Below, in pieces: positions 50,877 through 62,284 of a stretch of 64,000 nucleotides of DNA. Location: assembly GCF_000189535.1 (NCBI RefSeq), contig NC_015145.1, forward strand, positions 2,108,001 to 2,172,000, read 5' to 3'. A model generated the notes under the pieces. That model had not been told where the DNA came from. It saw only the letters and a list, made by a program, of their open reading frames with translations, and ran no database searches. Numbering within the stretch: the first letter of the stretch is position 1; each line of letters opens with the position of its first letter. Position numbers and translations under genes: made by a program. This stretch comes from Pseudarthrobacter phenanthrenivorans Sphe3 (lineage in GTDB: Bacteria > Actinomycetota > Actinomycetes > Actinomycetales > Micrococcaceae).

Positions 50877-50910
50877 AAAACCCCGCCTGGACTGATCCGG
50901 GCGGGGTTTT
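50877..50910. terminator. Bidirectional intrinsic terminator after nusB
   Basis: AAAACCCCGCCTGG pairs with CCGGGCGGGGTTTT (one T-G pair) around loop ACTGAT, giving A and T tracts at both ends. It closes the nusB transcript and shields it from the gntR side. Confidence 0.92.
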
Positions 50911-50915
50911 CTGTA

Positions 50916-51326
50916 TCAGGCGAGCAGCGAGGGCTTCAGCTGCTGCAGGCGGCCCAGCAGGCCGTTAATGAACTGCGGCGATTCATCGGTGGACAGCGTC
51001 TTGGCCAGTGCCACCGCTTCACTTACCGCCACGCCGTCCGGGACGTCGTCGTTGTACAGCAGTTCCCAGGTCCCGATCCGCAGGATGATGCGGTCAACGG
51101 ACGGCATCCGTTCAAGGCTCCAGCCCTGCGAGTAGGTCTCAAGGAATTCATCGATGGCGGTTTGCTGCGAGACCACGCCTTCGATGATTTCCAGGGTGTA
51201 CGGATTAATGATCTGGTCAGTCTTCTCGCGGCGTGCCCGGAGCACGTCGAAAGCGGAGACAGAGCGCTGCTCAGCCTCAAAAAGAATATCCAGGGCCCTG
51301 TTACGGGCTTTACCGCGTGCGCTCAC
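50916..51326 (-). CDS. nusB: Transcription antitermination protein NusB
   Basis: A 136-residue helical protein that, with S10 (NusE), binds boxA RNA in rRNA transcription. Opening KARNRALDILFEAEQRSVSAFDVL, then WSLERMPSVDRIILRIGTWELLYND and VAVSEAVALAKTLSTDESPQFINGLLG, all conserved. The GTG start overlaps the efp stop by one base. It is the last gene of the aro-efp-nusB run and is followed by an intrinsic terminator. Confidence 0.98.
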   Translation of the reverse strand: MSARGKARNRALDILFEAEQRSVSAFDVLRARREKTDQIINPYTLEIIEGVVSQQTAIDEFLETYSQGWSLERMPSVDRIILRIGTWELLYNDDVPDGVAVSEAVALAKTLSTDESPQFINGLLGRLQQLKPSLLA

Positions 51327-51889
51327 TAGTCGGTGACCCGGCCCAGGTAGCTGCCGTCGCGGGTGTCCACCTTGACCTTGGTGTTGTTCTCAATGAACAG
51401 GGGAACCTGGATCTCGTAGCCGGTTTCCAGCGTGGCGGGCTTGGTGCCGGCGGACGAGCGGTCGCCCTGCAGGCCGGGCTCGGTGTAGGTGATTTCGAGG
51501 ACGACGCTCGGCGGGAGTTCGATGTAGAGCGGGGTGCCCTCATGGATGGCAATGTTGACCATCTGGTTCTCGAGCATGAAATTCGTGGCGTCGCCAACAG
51601 TGGCGCCCGAGACGGTGATCTGGTCGTAGTCCGACGTGTCCATGAACACGAAGTCGGCACCGTCCTGGTAGAGGTACTGGTAGTCCCGGCGGTCCACGGT
51701 GGCGGTCTCGATCTTGAGCCCGGCGTTGAACGTCTTGTCCACAACCTTGCCGGACATCACATTGCGCATCTTGGTGCGGACGAAGGCTCCGCCCTTACCC
51801 GGCTTGACGTGCTGGAATTCGATGATGTTCCAGAGCTGGCCCTCGAGCTTCAGGACCGTTCCGTTCTTGATGTCGTTGGTGGTTGCCAC
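51326..51889 (-). CDS. efp: Elongation factor P
   Basis: Relieves ribosome stalling at polyproline. It has 187 residues: [41 protein letters not shown] domain I, with the tip residue Lys or Pro loop KPGKGGA, then two OB domains ending [28 protein letters not shown]. The frame is open to 51979, but the GTG at 51889 has AGAGGAA upstream and matches the family start. The P-G-K-G-G tip without yjeA (epmA) nearby is as in other actinobacteria. Confidence 0.98.
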   Translation of the reverse strand: MATTNDIKNGTVLKLEGQLWNIIEFQHVKPGKGGAFVRTKMRNVMSGKVVDKTFNAGLKIETATVDRRDYQYLYQDGADFVFMDTSDYDQITVSGATVGDATNFMLENQMVNIAIHEGTPLYIELPPSVVLEITYTEPGLQGDRSSAGTKPATLETGYEIQVPLFIENNTKVKVDTRDGSYLGRVTD

Positions 51890-52080
51890 TGGTTTCCTCT
51901 GGTTTCTTGGTCTGGTGGTAGTGCCAGACGTTCTATGCCGGGCGGACAGCCACAAGGACTGCCGGCGCGTGTTTGTCAAAGATCGGGTCGTAAAAATCCA
52001 AAGACCATTCTACCTGTAAATCGGCAGCACTGAATTACCGGGCACGGACGGCCACTTTTGCAGTTGCTTGATTGCCAGCG

Positions 52081-52598
52081 TCAGCAGGCAAGTTCCAGGA
52101 CGTCGCGGGCCCGCTGGAGGGCCACTGTGGACGAATAGATCTGGGCTGCGTCAGCAGACTGGGCCACCCGCAAATCGAGCGCACGGGCGAAAGATTCCAC
52201 AGCTGCTGACATCTGGCCGGCGCTGTACTGGGTCTTGCCCAGGAACTGCCAGACCAAGGCTTCGCGCGGAGTCCCGTGCACCTCGGCCAGAAGTTGCCGG
52301 AACAGCTCCACCGCGCGGTCCATCCGGTTGGAAACCCGGAGCACCTCCGCTTCGAACGTGCGCAGCCGGAAGGACTCGGGGTCCTTGAAACGTGCTTCGG
52401 CGAGAAGCTCGGCAGCCTCGGAAGCGTGGCCTTCCACCAGCAGCACAAAGATGTGGTCTGCGGGATCGGTGGAAACGGCCAGCGCCTCCCGGCAGGCGTC
52501 GTCGTTGACGATCTCCGGCAGCAGCGATTCCGGGTTGATCCGGATGCCCGGGAAACCAGCCTCTGGCCAGTCGGCTGTGCCTTCCATGTCGCCCTGCA

Positions 52599-52599
<1 letters not shown>
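52081..52599 (-). CDS. TPR-like conserved protein downstream of aroB
   Basis: A 172-residue acidic, helical protein. The N-terminal 35 or so residues (GIRINPESLLPEIVNDDACREALA) precede two or three TPR-like helix pairs: FVLLVEGHASEAAELLAEARFKDPESFRLRTFEAEVL, then RAVELFRQLLAE and QMSAAVESFARAL. Such repeats mediate protein contacts. The start ATG overlaps the aroB stop by four bases. I do not recognise a specific function; its place between aroB and efp suggests co-expression with the aro genes. Confidence 0.75.
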
Positions 52600-54253
<1,654 letters not shown>

Positions 54254-55453
54254 TTACTGGCCAATCGAGTCCAGGGAAGCCGGAATGTTGTCCAGGTAAC
54301 CCTTGATGTTGCGTGCCGTCTCCGCCACGGAGTCGCCGCCAAACTTTTCAGTAACGGCCTCTGCCAGCACCAGAGCCACCATGGCTTCGGCGACCACCCC
54401 GGCGGCCGGTACGGCACAGACGTCGGAACGCTGGTGGTGTGCCTTGGCAGGCTCGCCCGTGCTGACATCGATGGTCTTCAGGGCGCGGGGAACCGTGGCG
54501 ATAGGCTTCATGGCCGCGCGGACGCGCAGGACGTCCCCGATGCTCATGCCGCCTTCAATGCCGCCGGCACGGTTGCTGGCGCGCACGATCCGGCCATCAG
54601 CGTCCCTGACGATTTCGTCGTGCGCGGCGGAGCCGCGGCGCGCGGCAGTCAGGAAACCGTCGCCCACCTCGACGCCCTTGATGGCCTGGATCCCCATGAG
54701 GGCTGCGGCAAGGCGGGAATCAAGCCGGCGGTCCCAGTGGACGTAACTGCCCAGTCCAGGGGGAAGGCCGTAGGCGAGGACCTCCACTACGCCGCCAAGG
54801 GTTTCGCCTTCCTTGTGCGCGGCGTCCACCTCGGCCACCATGGCGTCCGACGTTTCGCGGTCGAAGCAGCGCAGCGGATCGGCATCCAGGGCCAGGACAT
54901 CGGAGGGCACGGGAAGCGGACGGCCTTCGGGCACGGTCACCGTGGCAATGGACACGGTGTGGCTGACCAGCTCGATGCCGAGGTGTTTCAGGAATTGTGC
55001 TGCGACAGTTCCCATCGCCACGCGGGTGGCGGTTTCGCGGGCGCTGGCGCGTTCCAGGACCGGCCGGGCCTCGCTGAAGCCGTACTTCTGCATACCCGTG
55101 AAGTCGGCGTGGCCCGGACGCGGCCGGGTCAGCGGCGCGTTGCGGGCCTGGTCGGCCAACAGCTCCGGGTCCACCGGATCGGCGGACATGATCTGTTCCC
55201 ACTTGGGCCATTCGGTGTTGCCCACCTGGATGGCCACAGGGCCACCTTGGGTGAGGCCGTGGCGGACGCCGCCCAGGATGGTTACCACGTCCTGCTCAAA
55301 CTTCATGCGGGCGCCGCGCCCGTAGCCCAGACGACGGCGGGCCAGTGAATCGGCGATATGCCCGCTGGTGATTTCCACACCGGCGGGGACGCCTTCAATA
55401 ATTCCCATCAGGGCCGGACCATGGGATTCACCGGCAGTCAACCAACGCAACAT
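54254..55453 (-). CDS. aroC: Chorismate synthase
   Basis: Converts EPSP to chorismate using reduced FMN. It has 399 residues from the ATG at 55453 ([24 protein letters not shown]). Conserved signatures: [27 protein letters not shown] and [23 protein letters not shown]. The frame continues to 55483, overlapping aroE; the ATG chosen has AGGATGG upstream. The aroE-aroC-aroK-aroB order is usual for actinobacteria. Confidence 0.98.
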   Translation of the reverse strand: MLRWLTAGESHGPALMGIIEGVPAGVEITSGHIADSLARRRLGYGRGARMKFEQDVVTILGGVRHGLTQGGPVAIQVGNTEWPKWEQIMSADPVDPELLADQARNAPLTRPRPGHADFTGMQKYGFSEARPVLERASARETATRVAMGTVAAQFLKHLGIELVSHTVSIATVTVPEGRPLPVPSDVLALDADPLRCFDRETSDAMVAEVDAAHKEGETLGGVVEVLAYGLPPGLGSYVHWDRRLDSRLAAALMGIQAIKGVEVGDGFLTAARRGSAAHDEIVRDADGRIVRASNRAGGIEGGMSIGDVLRVRAAMKPIATVPRALKTIDVSTGEPAKAHHQRSDVCAVPAAGVVAEAMVALVLAEAVTEKFGGDSVAETARNIKGYLDNIPASLDSIGQ

Positions 55454-55479
55454 ATTTTCCATCCTGCCACGTATGGCGG

Positions 55480-56340
55480 TCACAACGCCCGTCGGGGAAG
55501 GCCGACTGCGTCACACATCACATCTATGACGGATGCGTTAACTTCCTTGTCCAGCCGGCTGAAGAGGCGGACCTGTTCCACCGCCTGGTAAAGCAGCATT
55601 TCCAGCCCGGGCACCACTTTTCCGCCGCCGGCCTGCCATACGGAGGCGAGCAGGCTGGGCCACGGGTCATAGGCAACGTCCAGCAGGACACCAGGCATGG
55701 CAGTCTTCAGGGCGGCCATCTGGGAGGCAATTCCGTCCGCCGCACGCGGCGGGAGGGTGGAAATCACGACGTCGGCAGTTACGGCCGCGCGGGCGGCGCC
55801 GGCCATGTTCCGGATGTCCAGGTCGACGTCCAGGCTGTCCGCCGCGGCGCACACTTCTGCGGTCCGGGACGTGTCCCGGACAAAGACCTCGGCCCGGGTG
55901 GCCCCCAGCTCCTTGAGCGCAGCCACCGCCGACGCAGCCGTCCCGCCGCCTCCCAGGACAACGGCCGAAGGTGCCGCTCCGGCCCCTGCGTGCCGCAGCG
56001 CGTTCACGATGCCGGCCACATCAGTATTGGAACCGACGGTGCGGGTCCCGGCGGGATGGTCCTCGAACGACACCGTGTTCACCACGCCCAGGGTCCGGGC
56101 AACGCCGCGGACCTCGTCCACCTGCTCCAGCATGGCGGTCTTCAACGGCATGGTGACCGAGAGCCCGCGCCACCCGGCCTGGTCCCGGATCTGGTCCATG
56201 AACGCGGGCAGCAGCTGTTCCGTCACATCGACAGCTGTATAGCTGATGCCCACTCCCAGCCGGGCATAGGCAGCCAGATGCAGTGCCGGGGACTTGGAAT
56301 GGCTGATCGGGTGGCCAAGGACGGCTGCCCGAAGGCTCAT
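55480..56340 (-). CDS. aroE: Shikimate dehydrogenase
   Basis: NADPH reduction of 3-dehydroshikimate. It has 286 residues from the ATG at 56340, which overlaps the mltG stop by four bases. The substrate site is in [17 protein letters not shown], the catalytic Lys in [15 protein letters not shown] and the Asp in [15 protein letters not shown]. The NADP motif [21 protein letters not shown] is followed by sugar-nucleotide binding VFVRDTSR. It could also be a quinate/shikimate dehydrogenase paralogue, but the operon position favours AroE. Confidence 0.96.
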   Translation of the reverse strand: MSLRAAVLGHPISHSKSPALHLAAYARLGVGISYTAVDVTEQLLPAFMDQIRDQAGWRGLSVTMPLKTAMLEQVDEVRGVARTLGVVNTVSFEDHPAGTRTVGSNTDVAGIVNALRHAGAGAAPSAVVLGGGGTAASAVAALKELGATRAEVFVRDTSRTAEVCAAADSLDVDLDIRNMAGAARAAVTADVVISTLPPRAADGIASQMAALKTAMPGVLLDVAYDPWPSLLASVWQAGGGKVVPGLEMLLYQAVEQVRLFSRLDKEVNASVIDVMCDAVGLPRRAL

Positions 56341-58067
56341 GTGCAGCGTCCGGGGTTGGCCATGCACCAGGCGTTGTACTGCTCGACGTAACTGTTGTGC
56401 TCGGCCAGCGTCTTGGAGAACTTGGTCTCCTTGGTATCCAGGTTGATGGTCACCCAGTACAGGTAGTCGTTGGTCTTGGGCTTGGCGGCAGCATCAATGG
56501 CGGTCTTGCCCGGCGAACCGATGGGACCGGGCGGCAGGCCGGGGTTCGCATAGGTGTTGTACGGGTTGGATTTATCCTGGCGCTGTTCTTCGGTGAAGTT
56601 GTAGCTCTTCGTGCCCAGGCCGTAGGTCACGGCGGAATCAACCTGCAGGAAGCCGTTGGTCTGGTCGTTGGGCTTGAGCCGGTTGTAGATGGCACCCGCC
56701 ACGTCCCCGTACTCCGCCTGGCCGCCTTCGGCCTGCACGATGCTGGCGACGATCACGGCGTCGTACTGCTTTGCCGGATCGGTAATTCCCTGGGACTCCA
56801 ATTCGTCAACCGTGATCTTGACCAGCGCCTGGAGGATGTCCTTGGCCGGCGTGCCCAACGGGAACCGGTGCTCCCCCGGAGCCAGGTAACCTTCCAGGTT
56901 CTTTGCATTGGCGGGCAGGCCGAACTGGGCGGGCTGGTTGCTCAACGCCTGGAGATCCTGGATGGATATTCCGGAACCCTCCGAGATCGCCTGCAGGGAC
57001 TCGCCGATGCGGAGGCCGGCGCTCAGCGCGAAGTAGATCACCTTCGCCTGGTCCTTGCCCAGCAGGACGTTCACGGCGTCGGAGTTCTTCATTTCCGTCT
57101 TGAAAGTGTAGTCGCCCGGGGCCAGCGTTCCGCCGGAGGCACTGAAGCTCTGGAGGAACGTGTCGGCGTTGGCCACTACGCGTTCGCTCTCAAGCTTGGA
57201 CGCCACGGACCGGGTACCTTCACCGTTTTCGACTGTCACCACTACCTCGCCCGTACCGGGCCCCGGAAAATCACTGGGTTTGTCACTGCCAAGCAGGGGC
57301 TTGAGGAACTGTGCGCCCACGGCGACGGCGGTGACGAAGACTGCAAGGGTCAGGAAAAGAGCCAGCATCCGACGGCGGCGGCGCACCTTCTTGGACGGTT
57401 TGGCCACTACGGATGCCGCCGCACCTGGCAGGAACTCGTGGTGCTGCCCGCTGACTTCATGGGCCCCGTGGTGGGCGATGTCCTGGAAATCATCGTGGTA
57501 GGCCGGATCGTGGTAGGCCTCGTCATGGTGCGGGCCTTCCCGGAAGTCCTGATCGGCGTAGTGATGGTCTTCGGCGTAGTGGGTGCCGGCGGCATCTGCG
57601 TGGCCGGCCGGTACGGGGGCGGCATAGGCTGCAGCCAGGCCGCCATGCTGTACATCGTCATGGTGCACATCGTCATGGTGCACGTCGTCGTGGTGCGGGT
57701 CCGCGTGCTGGACGGTTTCGTGCTGGACCGGTTCGTGTTGCGCCGGTTCATCGTGGTGCGGCTCCTGCTGCGGAACTGCCCAGTGGTGCTGCTCCGGCTG
57801 GGTTTCCTGGATTGACGGCGGCGCATCCGGCGCGGCCGGAACCGGCTGATCCTCGCGGGTGCCGCGGGAAGCGGCCGGAGGAACGGCAGGTGGCTCGGAG
57901 GGCAGTGGCGGCACGTCATGCCCCGTTTCGTAGGCTTGTTCGGGAACGGCGTCGTGGTGTCCGGTGTTGAGCGTCTTTTCCCGCGCGCGGATTTCCTTGC
58001 GGGTCAGCGGTCTGGCTGCCCCGGGTTCCAGCGGGCTGGAAGCGTCGTCAATGTTGGCAGGGCTCAC
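56337..58067 (-). CDS. mltG: Endolytic transglycosylase MltG with His-rich N-terminus
   Basis: Cuts nascent peptidoglycan within the glycan strand at the membrane. It has 576 residues. The first 230 or so are cytoplasmic and unusual: about 30 His among Asp, Glu, Gln and Pro, including three HHDDV units (125-139). RRRRR then leads into one membrane helix (about 234-252). The LysM-like and YceG domain follows, with the catalytic Glu in SIVQAEGGQAEYGDVAGAIYNRL and the conserved PYNTYANPGLPPGPIGSPG. It overlaps ruvX upstream and aroE downstream by four bases each. Confidence 0.96.
   Translation of the reverse strand: MSPANIDDASSPLEPGAARPLTRKEIRAREKTLNTGHHDAVPEQAYETGHDVPPLPSEPPAVPPAASRGTREDQPVPAAPDAPPSIQETQPEQHHWAVPQQEPHHDEPAQHEPVQHETVQHADPHHDDVHHDDVHHDDVQHGGLAAAYAAPVPAGHADAAGTHYAEDHHYADQDFREGPHHDEAYHDPAYHDDFQDIAHHGAHEVSGQHHEFLPGAAASVVAKPSKKVRRRRRMLALFLTLAVFVTAVAVGAQFLKPLLGSDKPSDFPGPGTGEVVVTVENGEGTRSVASKLESERVVANADTFLQSFSASGGTLAPGDYTFKTEMKNSDAVNVLLGKDQAKVIYFALSAGLRIGESLQAISEGSGISIQDLQALSNQPAQFGLPANAKNLEGYLAPGEHRFPLGTPAKDILQALVKITVDELESQGITDPAKQYDAVIVASIVQAEGGQAEYGDVAGAIYNRLKPNDQTNGFLQVDSAVTYGLGTKSYNFTEEQRQDKSNPYNTYANPGLPPGPIGSPGKTAIDAAAKPKTNDYLYWVTINLDTKETKFSKTLAEHNSYVEQYNAWCMANPGRCT
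57652..57696. repeat. Three 15-base tandem repeats in mltG
   Basis: Three copies of a 15-base unit (ACATCGTCATGGTGC on the forward strand; the third copy differs at two positions) encode three HHDDV peptides in the cytoplasmic part of MltG. Repeat number could vary between strains. Confidence 0.85.
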
Positions 58068-58663
58068 TGTTGCCTTCCATTATCTGAAGATCGGGCCGTG
58101 TCACCGGGGGTGGCGCGCACGGATTCATCCTGTGCGCTGCCTCCTGGCTCCACGGAAGGGGTAGGCGCCGTCACGCGTGAGCCGACGTCCGCTCCCCTGG
58201 CTTTCTGCATGTCGATGGCGTGCTGCAGGATACCTGCCGCCGCGACCTGATCAACTACTTTACGGTGATTCCGGCTGCTCATGCCAGCTTCATGCAGGTG
58301 CCGGTGCGCCGTGACGCTGCTGAGCCGCTCGTCTACCAGGTTCACGGGCACCGCCAGGCCGCGGCCTGCGAGCTCACCGGCCAGCAGCGCGGCGTACTCC
58401 CTGGCCATCTCGGCGGAGGACCGTTCTTCGCCCTTCATGGTGCGCGGCAGCCCGACAATGACCTGCACCGCGCCAAGTTCGTCCACAAGATTCGCGATGA
58501 TCCGGATATCCGAGTTCTTCCTGGCATTGCGGTCAAGCGTTTTGTAGGGCGTGGCCAGGACGGAGTCCCGGTCGCAGATGGCAACCCCCACGCGGACGGT
58601 GCCGACGTCCACCCCCAGTTTGATGCCCTGGGGGTAGCCGCCGGCTGCTGCAGGATTGGTCAT
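58064..58663 (-). CDS. ruvX: Holliday junction resolvase-like / pre-16S rRNA nuclease RuvX (YqgF)
   Basis: An RNase H-fold nuclease of 199 residues; YqgF family members process pre-16S rRNA ends and are annotated as putative Holliday junction resolvases. Motifs: KLGVDVGTVRVGVAICDRD (first acidic residue), VIVGLPRTMKGEERSSAE, VNLVDERLSSVTAHRHL and KVVDQVAAAGILQHAID. The last 45 or so residues are a low-complexity tail not needed for the fold. It lies six bases after alaS and overlaps mltG by four. Confidence 0.96.
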   Translation of the reverse strand: MTNPAAAGGYPQGIKLGVDVGTVRVGVAICDRDSVLATPYKTLDRNARKNSDIRIIANLVDELGAVQVIVGLPRTMKGEERSSAEMAREYAALLAGELAGRGLAVPVNLVDERLSSVTAHRHLHEAGMSSRNHRKVVDQVAAAGILQHAIDMQKARGADVGSRVTAPTPSVEPGGSAQDESVRATPGDTARSSDNGRQQ

Positions 58664-58669
58664 GGAGGA

Positions 58670-61348
58670 TTAGCGCCGCGAGATGGCATCGACGACGGCG
58701 GCAAGCGCCTGGGGCACTTTGCCGGCATCGGTTCCGCCGCCCTGCGCCACGTCGTCCTTGCCGCCGCCACCCCCGCCGAGGATACCGGCAGCAAGGCGGA
58801 CCAGGGCTCCTGCCTTGACCCCGGCTTCGCGCGCGGCCTCATTGGTAGCCACCAGGATGACGGGACGGTCGTTGCTCACACCAGCCACTGCCACTGTTGC
58901 GGCACCGGAGCCCAGGCGGTTCCTCAAGTCCAGGGCGAGTCCACGGATGTCGTCGGCACCGCTGACCTGGCCGGCGTCATGGGCGATGACGCTGACACCA
59001 CCGGCGTCCGTGGCGGTGCTGACCAGCTGGGCAGCCGAGGCGGCCAGCTGCTCCTTGCGGAGGCGGTCCAATTCCTTCTCCGTGGCCTTCAGCTTGGCGA
59101 GGGTGGTGGCAATACGGTCAGCGAGCTGGCCGGACGGAACCTTGAGCATCTCGGTCAGTTCGGTGACCAGGGCACGCTCGGCGGCCAGGTGCCGGAACGC
59201 ATCCATGCCAACAAAGGCCTCCACGCGGCGGTTCCCGGAGCCCACGGACTGCTCGCCCAGGAGCGACAGGCTGCCGATGAGGGAGGTGTTGGACACGTGC
59301 GTGCCGCCGCAAAGCTCGCGGGACCAGGCGCCGTCGATCTCCACGACGCGGACTTCATTGCCGTAGTTCTCGCCGAAGAGGGCCATGGCACCCAGTGCCT
59401 TGGCCTCCGCCAGGGGCATGACCTTGGTGTCCACCGCGTAGTTGTTGCGGATGGCCAGGTTGGACACTTCCTCGATTTCCGAGCGCGTAGCCGTGCTCAG
59501 GCCTTCACCCCAGGCGAAGTCGAACCGCAGGTAGCCCGCCTTGTTGAACGAGCCGCGCTGGGTGGCCTCCGGGCCCAGAATCTGGTGCAGGGCGGCGTGC
59601 ACAATGTGCGTGCCGGTGTGCGCCTGCTCGGCGGCATGGCGCCGTTCGCGGTCGACGGCGGCGCGCACCAGGGAGTCCGCGCCGATTTCGCCTTCCCGGA
59701 CGATCGCCTTGTGCACGCTCAGGCCCTTCAGCGGACGCTGGACGTCGAGCACCTCGACGACGAATCCGTCGCCGGTGATCAGGCCGGTGTCTGCTGCCTG
59801 GCCGCCTGCTTCGGCATAGAACGGGGTCTCGGCCAGGACCAGCTCGATTTCGTCGCCGGTGGACGCCTGCTGGACCGGCCGTCCTCCGGTGAGGATGCCG
59901 CGGACGCGTGATTCGCCGTCGAGCTCAGAGTAGCCGGTGAAGACCGTCTCACCCTGTCCCAGGAGCTCCTGGAAGGCGCTGAGGTCGGCGTGGCCGCCCT
60001 TCTTGCCCTTGGCATCGGCCTGGGCGCGCTGGCGCTGCTCCTGCATCAGGCTGCGGAAGGCTGCCTCGTCCACTTTGAGCCCGGCTTCTTCAGCCATTTC
60101 CAGCGTGAGGTCGATCGGGAATCCGTAGGTGTCGTGCAAGGTGAAGGCGTCCTCGCCCGAGAGCGGCTTGTTGGCGGCCTTGGACTCCCTGACGGCGTCC
60201 TCCAGGCGCGCGGTTCCGGAGGCGATCGTCCGCAGGAAAGCCTTTTCCTCGGCGTAGGCGATCCTGCTGATCCGGGCGAAGTCGGTGTCCACCACAGGGT
60301 AGACACCCTTCATCGCGTCGCGGGACGCGGGCAGCAGCTCGGGCAGGCACGCCTGTTCCACGCCCAGCAGGCGCATGGAACGTACCGCACGGCGGATCAG
60401 GCGGCGCAGGACGTAGCCGCGGCCCTCGTTCGAGGGGGTCACGCCGTCGGAAATCAGCATCAGGGCCGAGCGGATGTGGTCGGCGACGACGCGCATCCGC
60501 ACGTCATCGGTGTGGTGCGGATCCTCATCGGTTTCGGCGGAAGTGTATTCCTTGCCCGAGAGCTCGGCGGCCTTGTCGATGACGGGGCGGACCTGGTCCG
60601 TCTCGTACATGTTCTCGACGCCCTGCAGGATCATGGCCAGCCGCTCCATGCCAAGGCCGGTGTCGATGTTGCGCTTGGGCAGTTCGCCCACCACGTCGAA
60701 GTCCTCCTTCGAGCGGACGTTTTCGATCTGGTACTGCATGAACACGAGGTTCCAGATCTCGATGTAGCGCGTTTCGTCGGCCAGCGGGCCGCCCTCCACG
60801 CCGTAGGCGGGTCCGCGGTCGTAGTAGATCTCGGAGCAGGGGCCTGCCGGGCCGGGCTGGCCCGTGTGCCAGTAGTTGTCCGACTTGCCCATCTTCTGGA
60901 TGCGCTCTGCAGGCACGCCGGTGTTCTTGAGCCACAGGTCCTTGGCTTCGTCGTCCTCTTCGTAGACGGTCACCCAGAGCCGCTCGGGGTCAAGGCCGTA
61001 GCCGCCGTCGTCCACACCGGTGGTGAGCAGCTCCCAGGCGAACTTGATGGCGTCTTCCTTGAAGTAGTCGCCGAAGGAGAAGTTGCCGCACATCTGGAAG
61101 AACGTGCCGTGGCGCGCGGTCTTGCCGACTTCTTCGATGTCGCCGGTGCGGATGCACTTCTGCACGCTGACGGCACGCGAGTAGGGCGCTTCCTCCCTGG
61201 CTGTCAGGTAGGGAATGAACGGCACCATGCCGGCAACCGTGAACAGCAGCGAGGGGTCGCTGGAGACCAGCGACGCGGAGGGAACCGCGGTGTGGCCCTT
61301 GCTGACAAAAAAGTCCACCCAGCGCTTTGTGATCTCCTGCGACTTCAT
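58670..61348 (-). CDS. alaS: Alanyl-tRNA synthetase
   Basis: A class II synthetase of 892 residues. It opens KSQEITKRWVDFFVSKGHTAVPSASLV. Catalytic region: RHGTFFQMCGNFSFGDYFKEDAI. Editing domain: HTGTHIVHAALHQILG and ELCGGTHVSNTSLIGSL, which hold the zinc ligands. The C-terminal DHHA1 domain includes LGGGGGGKDDVAQGGG. The ATG at 61348 fits the family; an ATG at 61384 is also in frame, with AGAAGG lying between the two. It follows the DUF6167 gene by about 155 bases. Confidence 0.98.
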   Translation of the reverse strand: MKSQEITKRWVDFFVSKGHTAVPSASLVSSDPSLLFTVAGMVPFIPYLTAREEAPYSRAVSVQKCIRTGDIEEVGKTARHGTFFQMCGNFSFGDYFKEDAIKFAWELLTTGVDDGGYGLDPERLWVTVYEEDDEAKDLWLKNTGVPAERIQKMGKSDNYWHTGQPGPAGPCSEIYYDRGPAYGVEGGPLADETRYIEIWNLVFMQYQIENVRSKEDFDVVGELPKRNIDTGLGMERLAMILQGVENMYETDQVRPVIDKAAELSGKEYTSAETDEDPHHTDDVRMRVVADHIRSALMLISDGVTPSNEGRGYVLRRLIRRAVRSMRLLGVEQACLPELLPASRDAMKGVYPVVDTDFARISRIAYAEEKAFLRTIASGTARLEDAVRESKAANKPLSGEDAFTLHDTYGFPIDLTLEMAEEAGLKVDEAAFRSLMQEQRQRAQADAKGKKGGHADLSAFQELLGQGETVFTGYSELDGESRVRGILTGGRPVQQASTGDEIELVLAETPFYAEAGGQAADTGLITGDGFVVEVLDVQRPLKGLSVHKAIVREGEIGADSLVRAAVDRERRHAAEQAHTGTHIVHAALHQILGPEATQRGSFNKAGYLRFDFAWGEGLSTATRSEIEEVSNLAIRNNYAVDTKVMPLAEAKALGAMALFGENYGNEVRVVEIDGAWSRELCGGTHVSNTSLIGSLSLLGEQSVGSGNRRVEAFVGMDAFRHLAAERALVTELTEMLKVPSGQLADRIATTLAKLKATEKELDRLRKEQLAASAAQLVSTATDAGGVSVIAHDAGQVSGADDIRGLALDLRNRLGSGAATVAVAGVSNDRPVILVATNEAAREAGVKAGALVRLAAGILGGGGGGKDDVAQGGGTDAGKVPQALAAVVDAISRR

Positions 61349-61503
61349 GAGCTGTGTACTTACCCTTCTTGCTCCGCCCGACATGTGGTGCGGAGGTTCT
61401 TTCGCTTGGCAGGTCCCGCTTATGCGGTCGCCGCCGGTGTGTTTCTAACGTGTGGTGCCGCCCGGCCTGGTGCCGGTCAGCATGATGTGCGCCAGCGCTG
61501 CGG

Positions 61504-61752
61504 TCAGCGGCGGACCAGCTCTGCCGATTCGATGCCGAGGGCGGCACGGAGGTCCGTCTCACGCTCGCGCATTCCGGAACGTACTGCGTCAGCGAAGTCG
61601 TAGACGCCGTCCGCGAGCCGGTTGACGGCCCGGTTCAGGCCTTCGGGGCCAAGGGTGGACTGCATCGAGGCCTGCGCTTCAGTCACCTTGCGGAAGGCGA
61701 TAACTCCGATCGCGACGCCGATTCCCATCCAGACAAGTCGTTTCATTTTCAA
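61504..61752 (-). CDS. DUF6167 family small membrane-associated protein
   Basis: An 82-residue protein with an N-terminal helix (RLVWMGIGVAIGVIAF) followed by an amphipathic, charged stretch (NRLADGVYDFADAVRSGMRERETDLRAALG). It fits the actinobacterial DUF6167 pattern. Function unknown. It lies 12 bases after the DUF948 gene and before alaS, a linkage conserved in actinobacteria. The ATG has GGGAGAAT upstream. Confidence 0.82.
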   Translation of the reverse strand: MKMKRLVWMGIGVAIGVIAFRKVTEAQASMQSTLGPEGLNRAVNRLADGVYDFADAVRSGMRERETDLRAALGIESAELVRR

Positions 61753-61764
61753 TTCTCCCTGGAT

Positions 61765-62139
61765 TTAGCGGCTGCGGCGGCCGGCAGAAGGCTTCTTGCG
61801 GCCGGCCAAAGCGGTCCGCACCCCGTAGCTGAAGGCCGCCACCTTGATCAGCGGCGATCCCACGGTGGCTGCCACCAGGGAGGACAGCGCCGACAGGTTG
61901 GCGGAGGCATCCGAGACGTTGGACGAGATGCCGTCAACCTTCTTCAGCTGCTGGTTGGTGGTGGACACGGTGGCTGTCACTTCGTCCATCAGGGGCGTGG
62001 CGCCGTCGCTGAGGGACCGTATTGCGGTGCGCACCTCGTCGAAAACACTGCCCAGCTTCAGGATGGGCACCGCGAGCAGCAGCACCAGGAGCGCGAACAC
62101 CCCGGCAGCGATCAGGCCGGCAATATCGCCACCAGACAT
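61765..62139 (-). CDS. DUF948 domain-containing protein
   Basis: A 124-residue protein with an N-terminal membrane helix (DIAGLIAAGVFALLVLLLAVPIL), then a long coiled-coil-like region (FDEVRTAIRSLSDGATPLMDEVTATVSTTNQQLKKVDGI) and a basic C-terminus (GRKKPSAGRRSR). DUF948 proteins are small membrane-anchored proteins of unknown role, often called general stress proteins in Firmicutes. The ATG has AAGGAGATG upstream. It is the first gene of the alaS-containing group. Confidence 0.88.
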   Translation of the reverse strand: MSGGDIAGLIAAGVFALLVLLLAVPILKLGSVFDEVRTAIRSLSDGATPLMDEVTATVSTTNQQLKKVDGISSNVSDASANLSALSSLVAATVGSPLIKVAAFSYGVRTALAGRKKPSAGRRSR

Positions 62140-62232
62140 AGACGTTCATCTCCTTGAAATTCCGTGGTTCGTTGCATCGTGGAGGGTGTGCATGAAGCGC
62201 ACCCCGCAGATGTCCCCCAAGTACCTTACATA

Positions 62233-62268
62233 CAAAGAAGCCCGCGGCGCTTGCCACGGGCTTCTTTG
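62233..62268. terminator. Bidirectional terminator after rpsD
   Basis: A perfect 12-bp stem CAAAGAAGCCCG with its complement, a 12-base loop, and T-rich ends on both strands. It lies 17 bases beyond the rpsD stop and isolates it from the DUF948 gene. Confidence 0.9.
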
Positions 62269-62284
62269 GATACGCTGCCGGAAT

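Noticed and set aside
57652..57741. Possible CRISPR-like repeat
   Set aside because: Units are 15 bases, contiguous, without spacers, and encode HHDDV within mltG.
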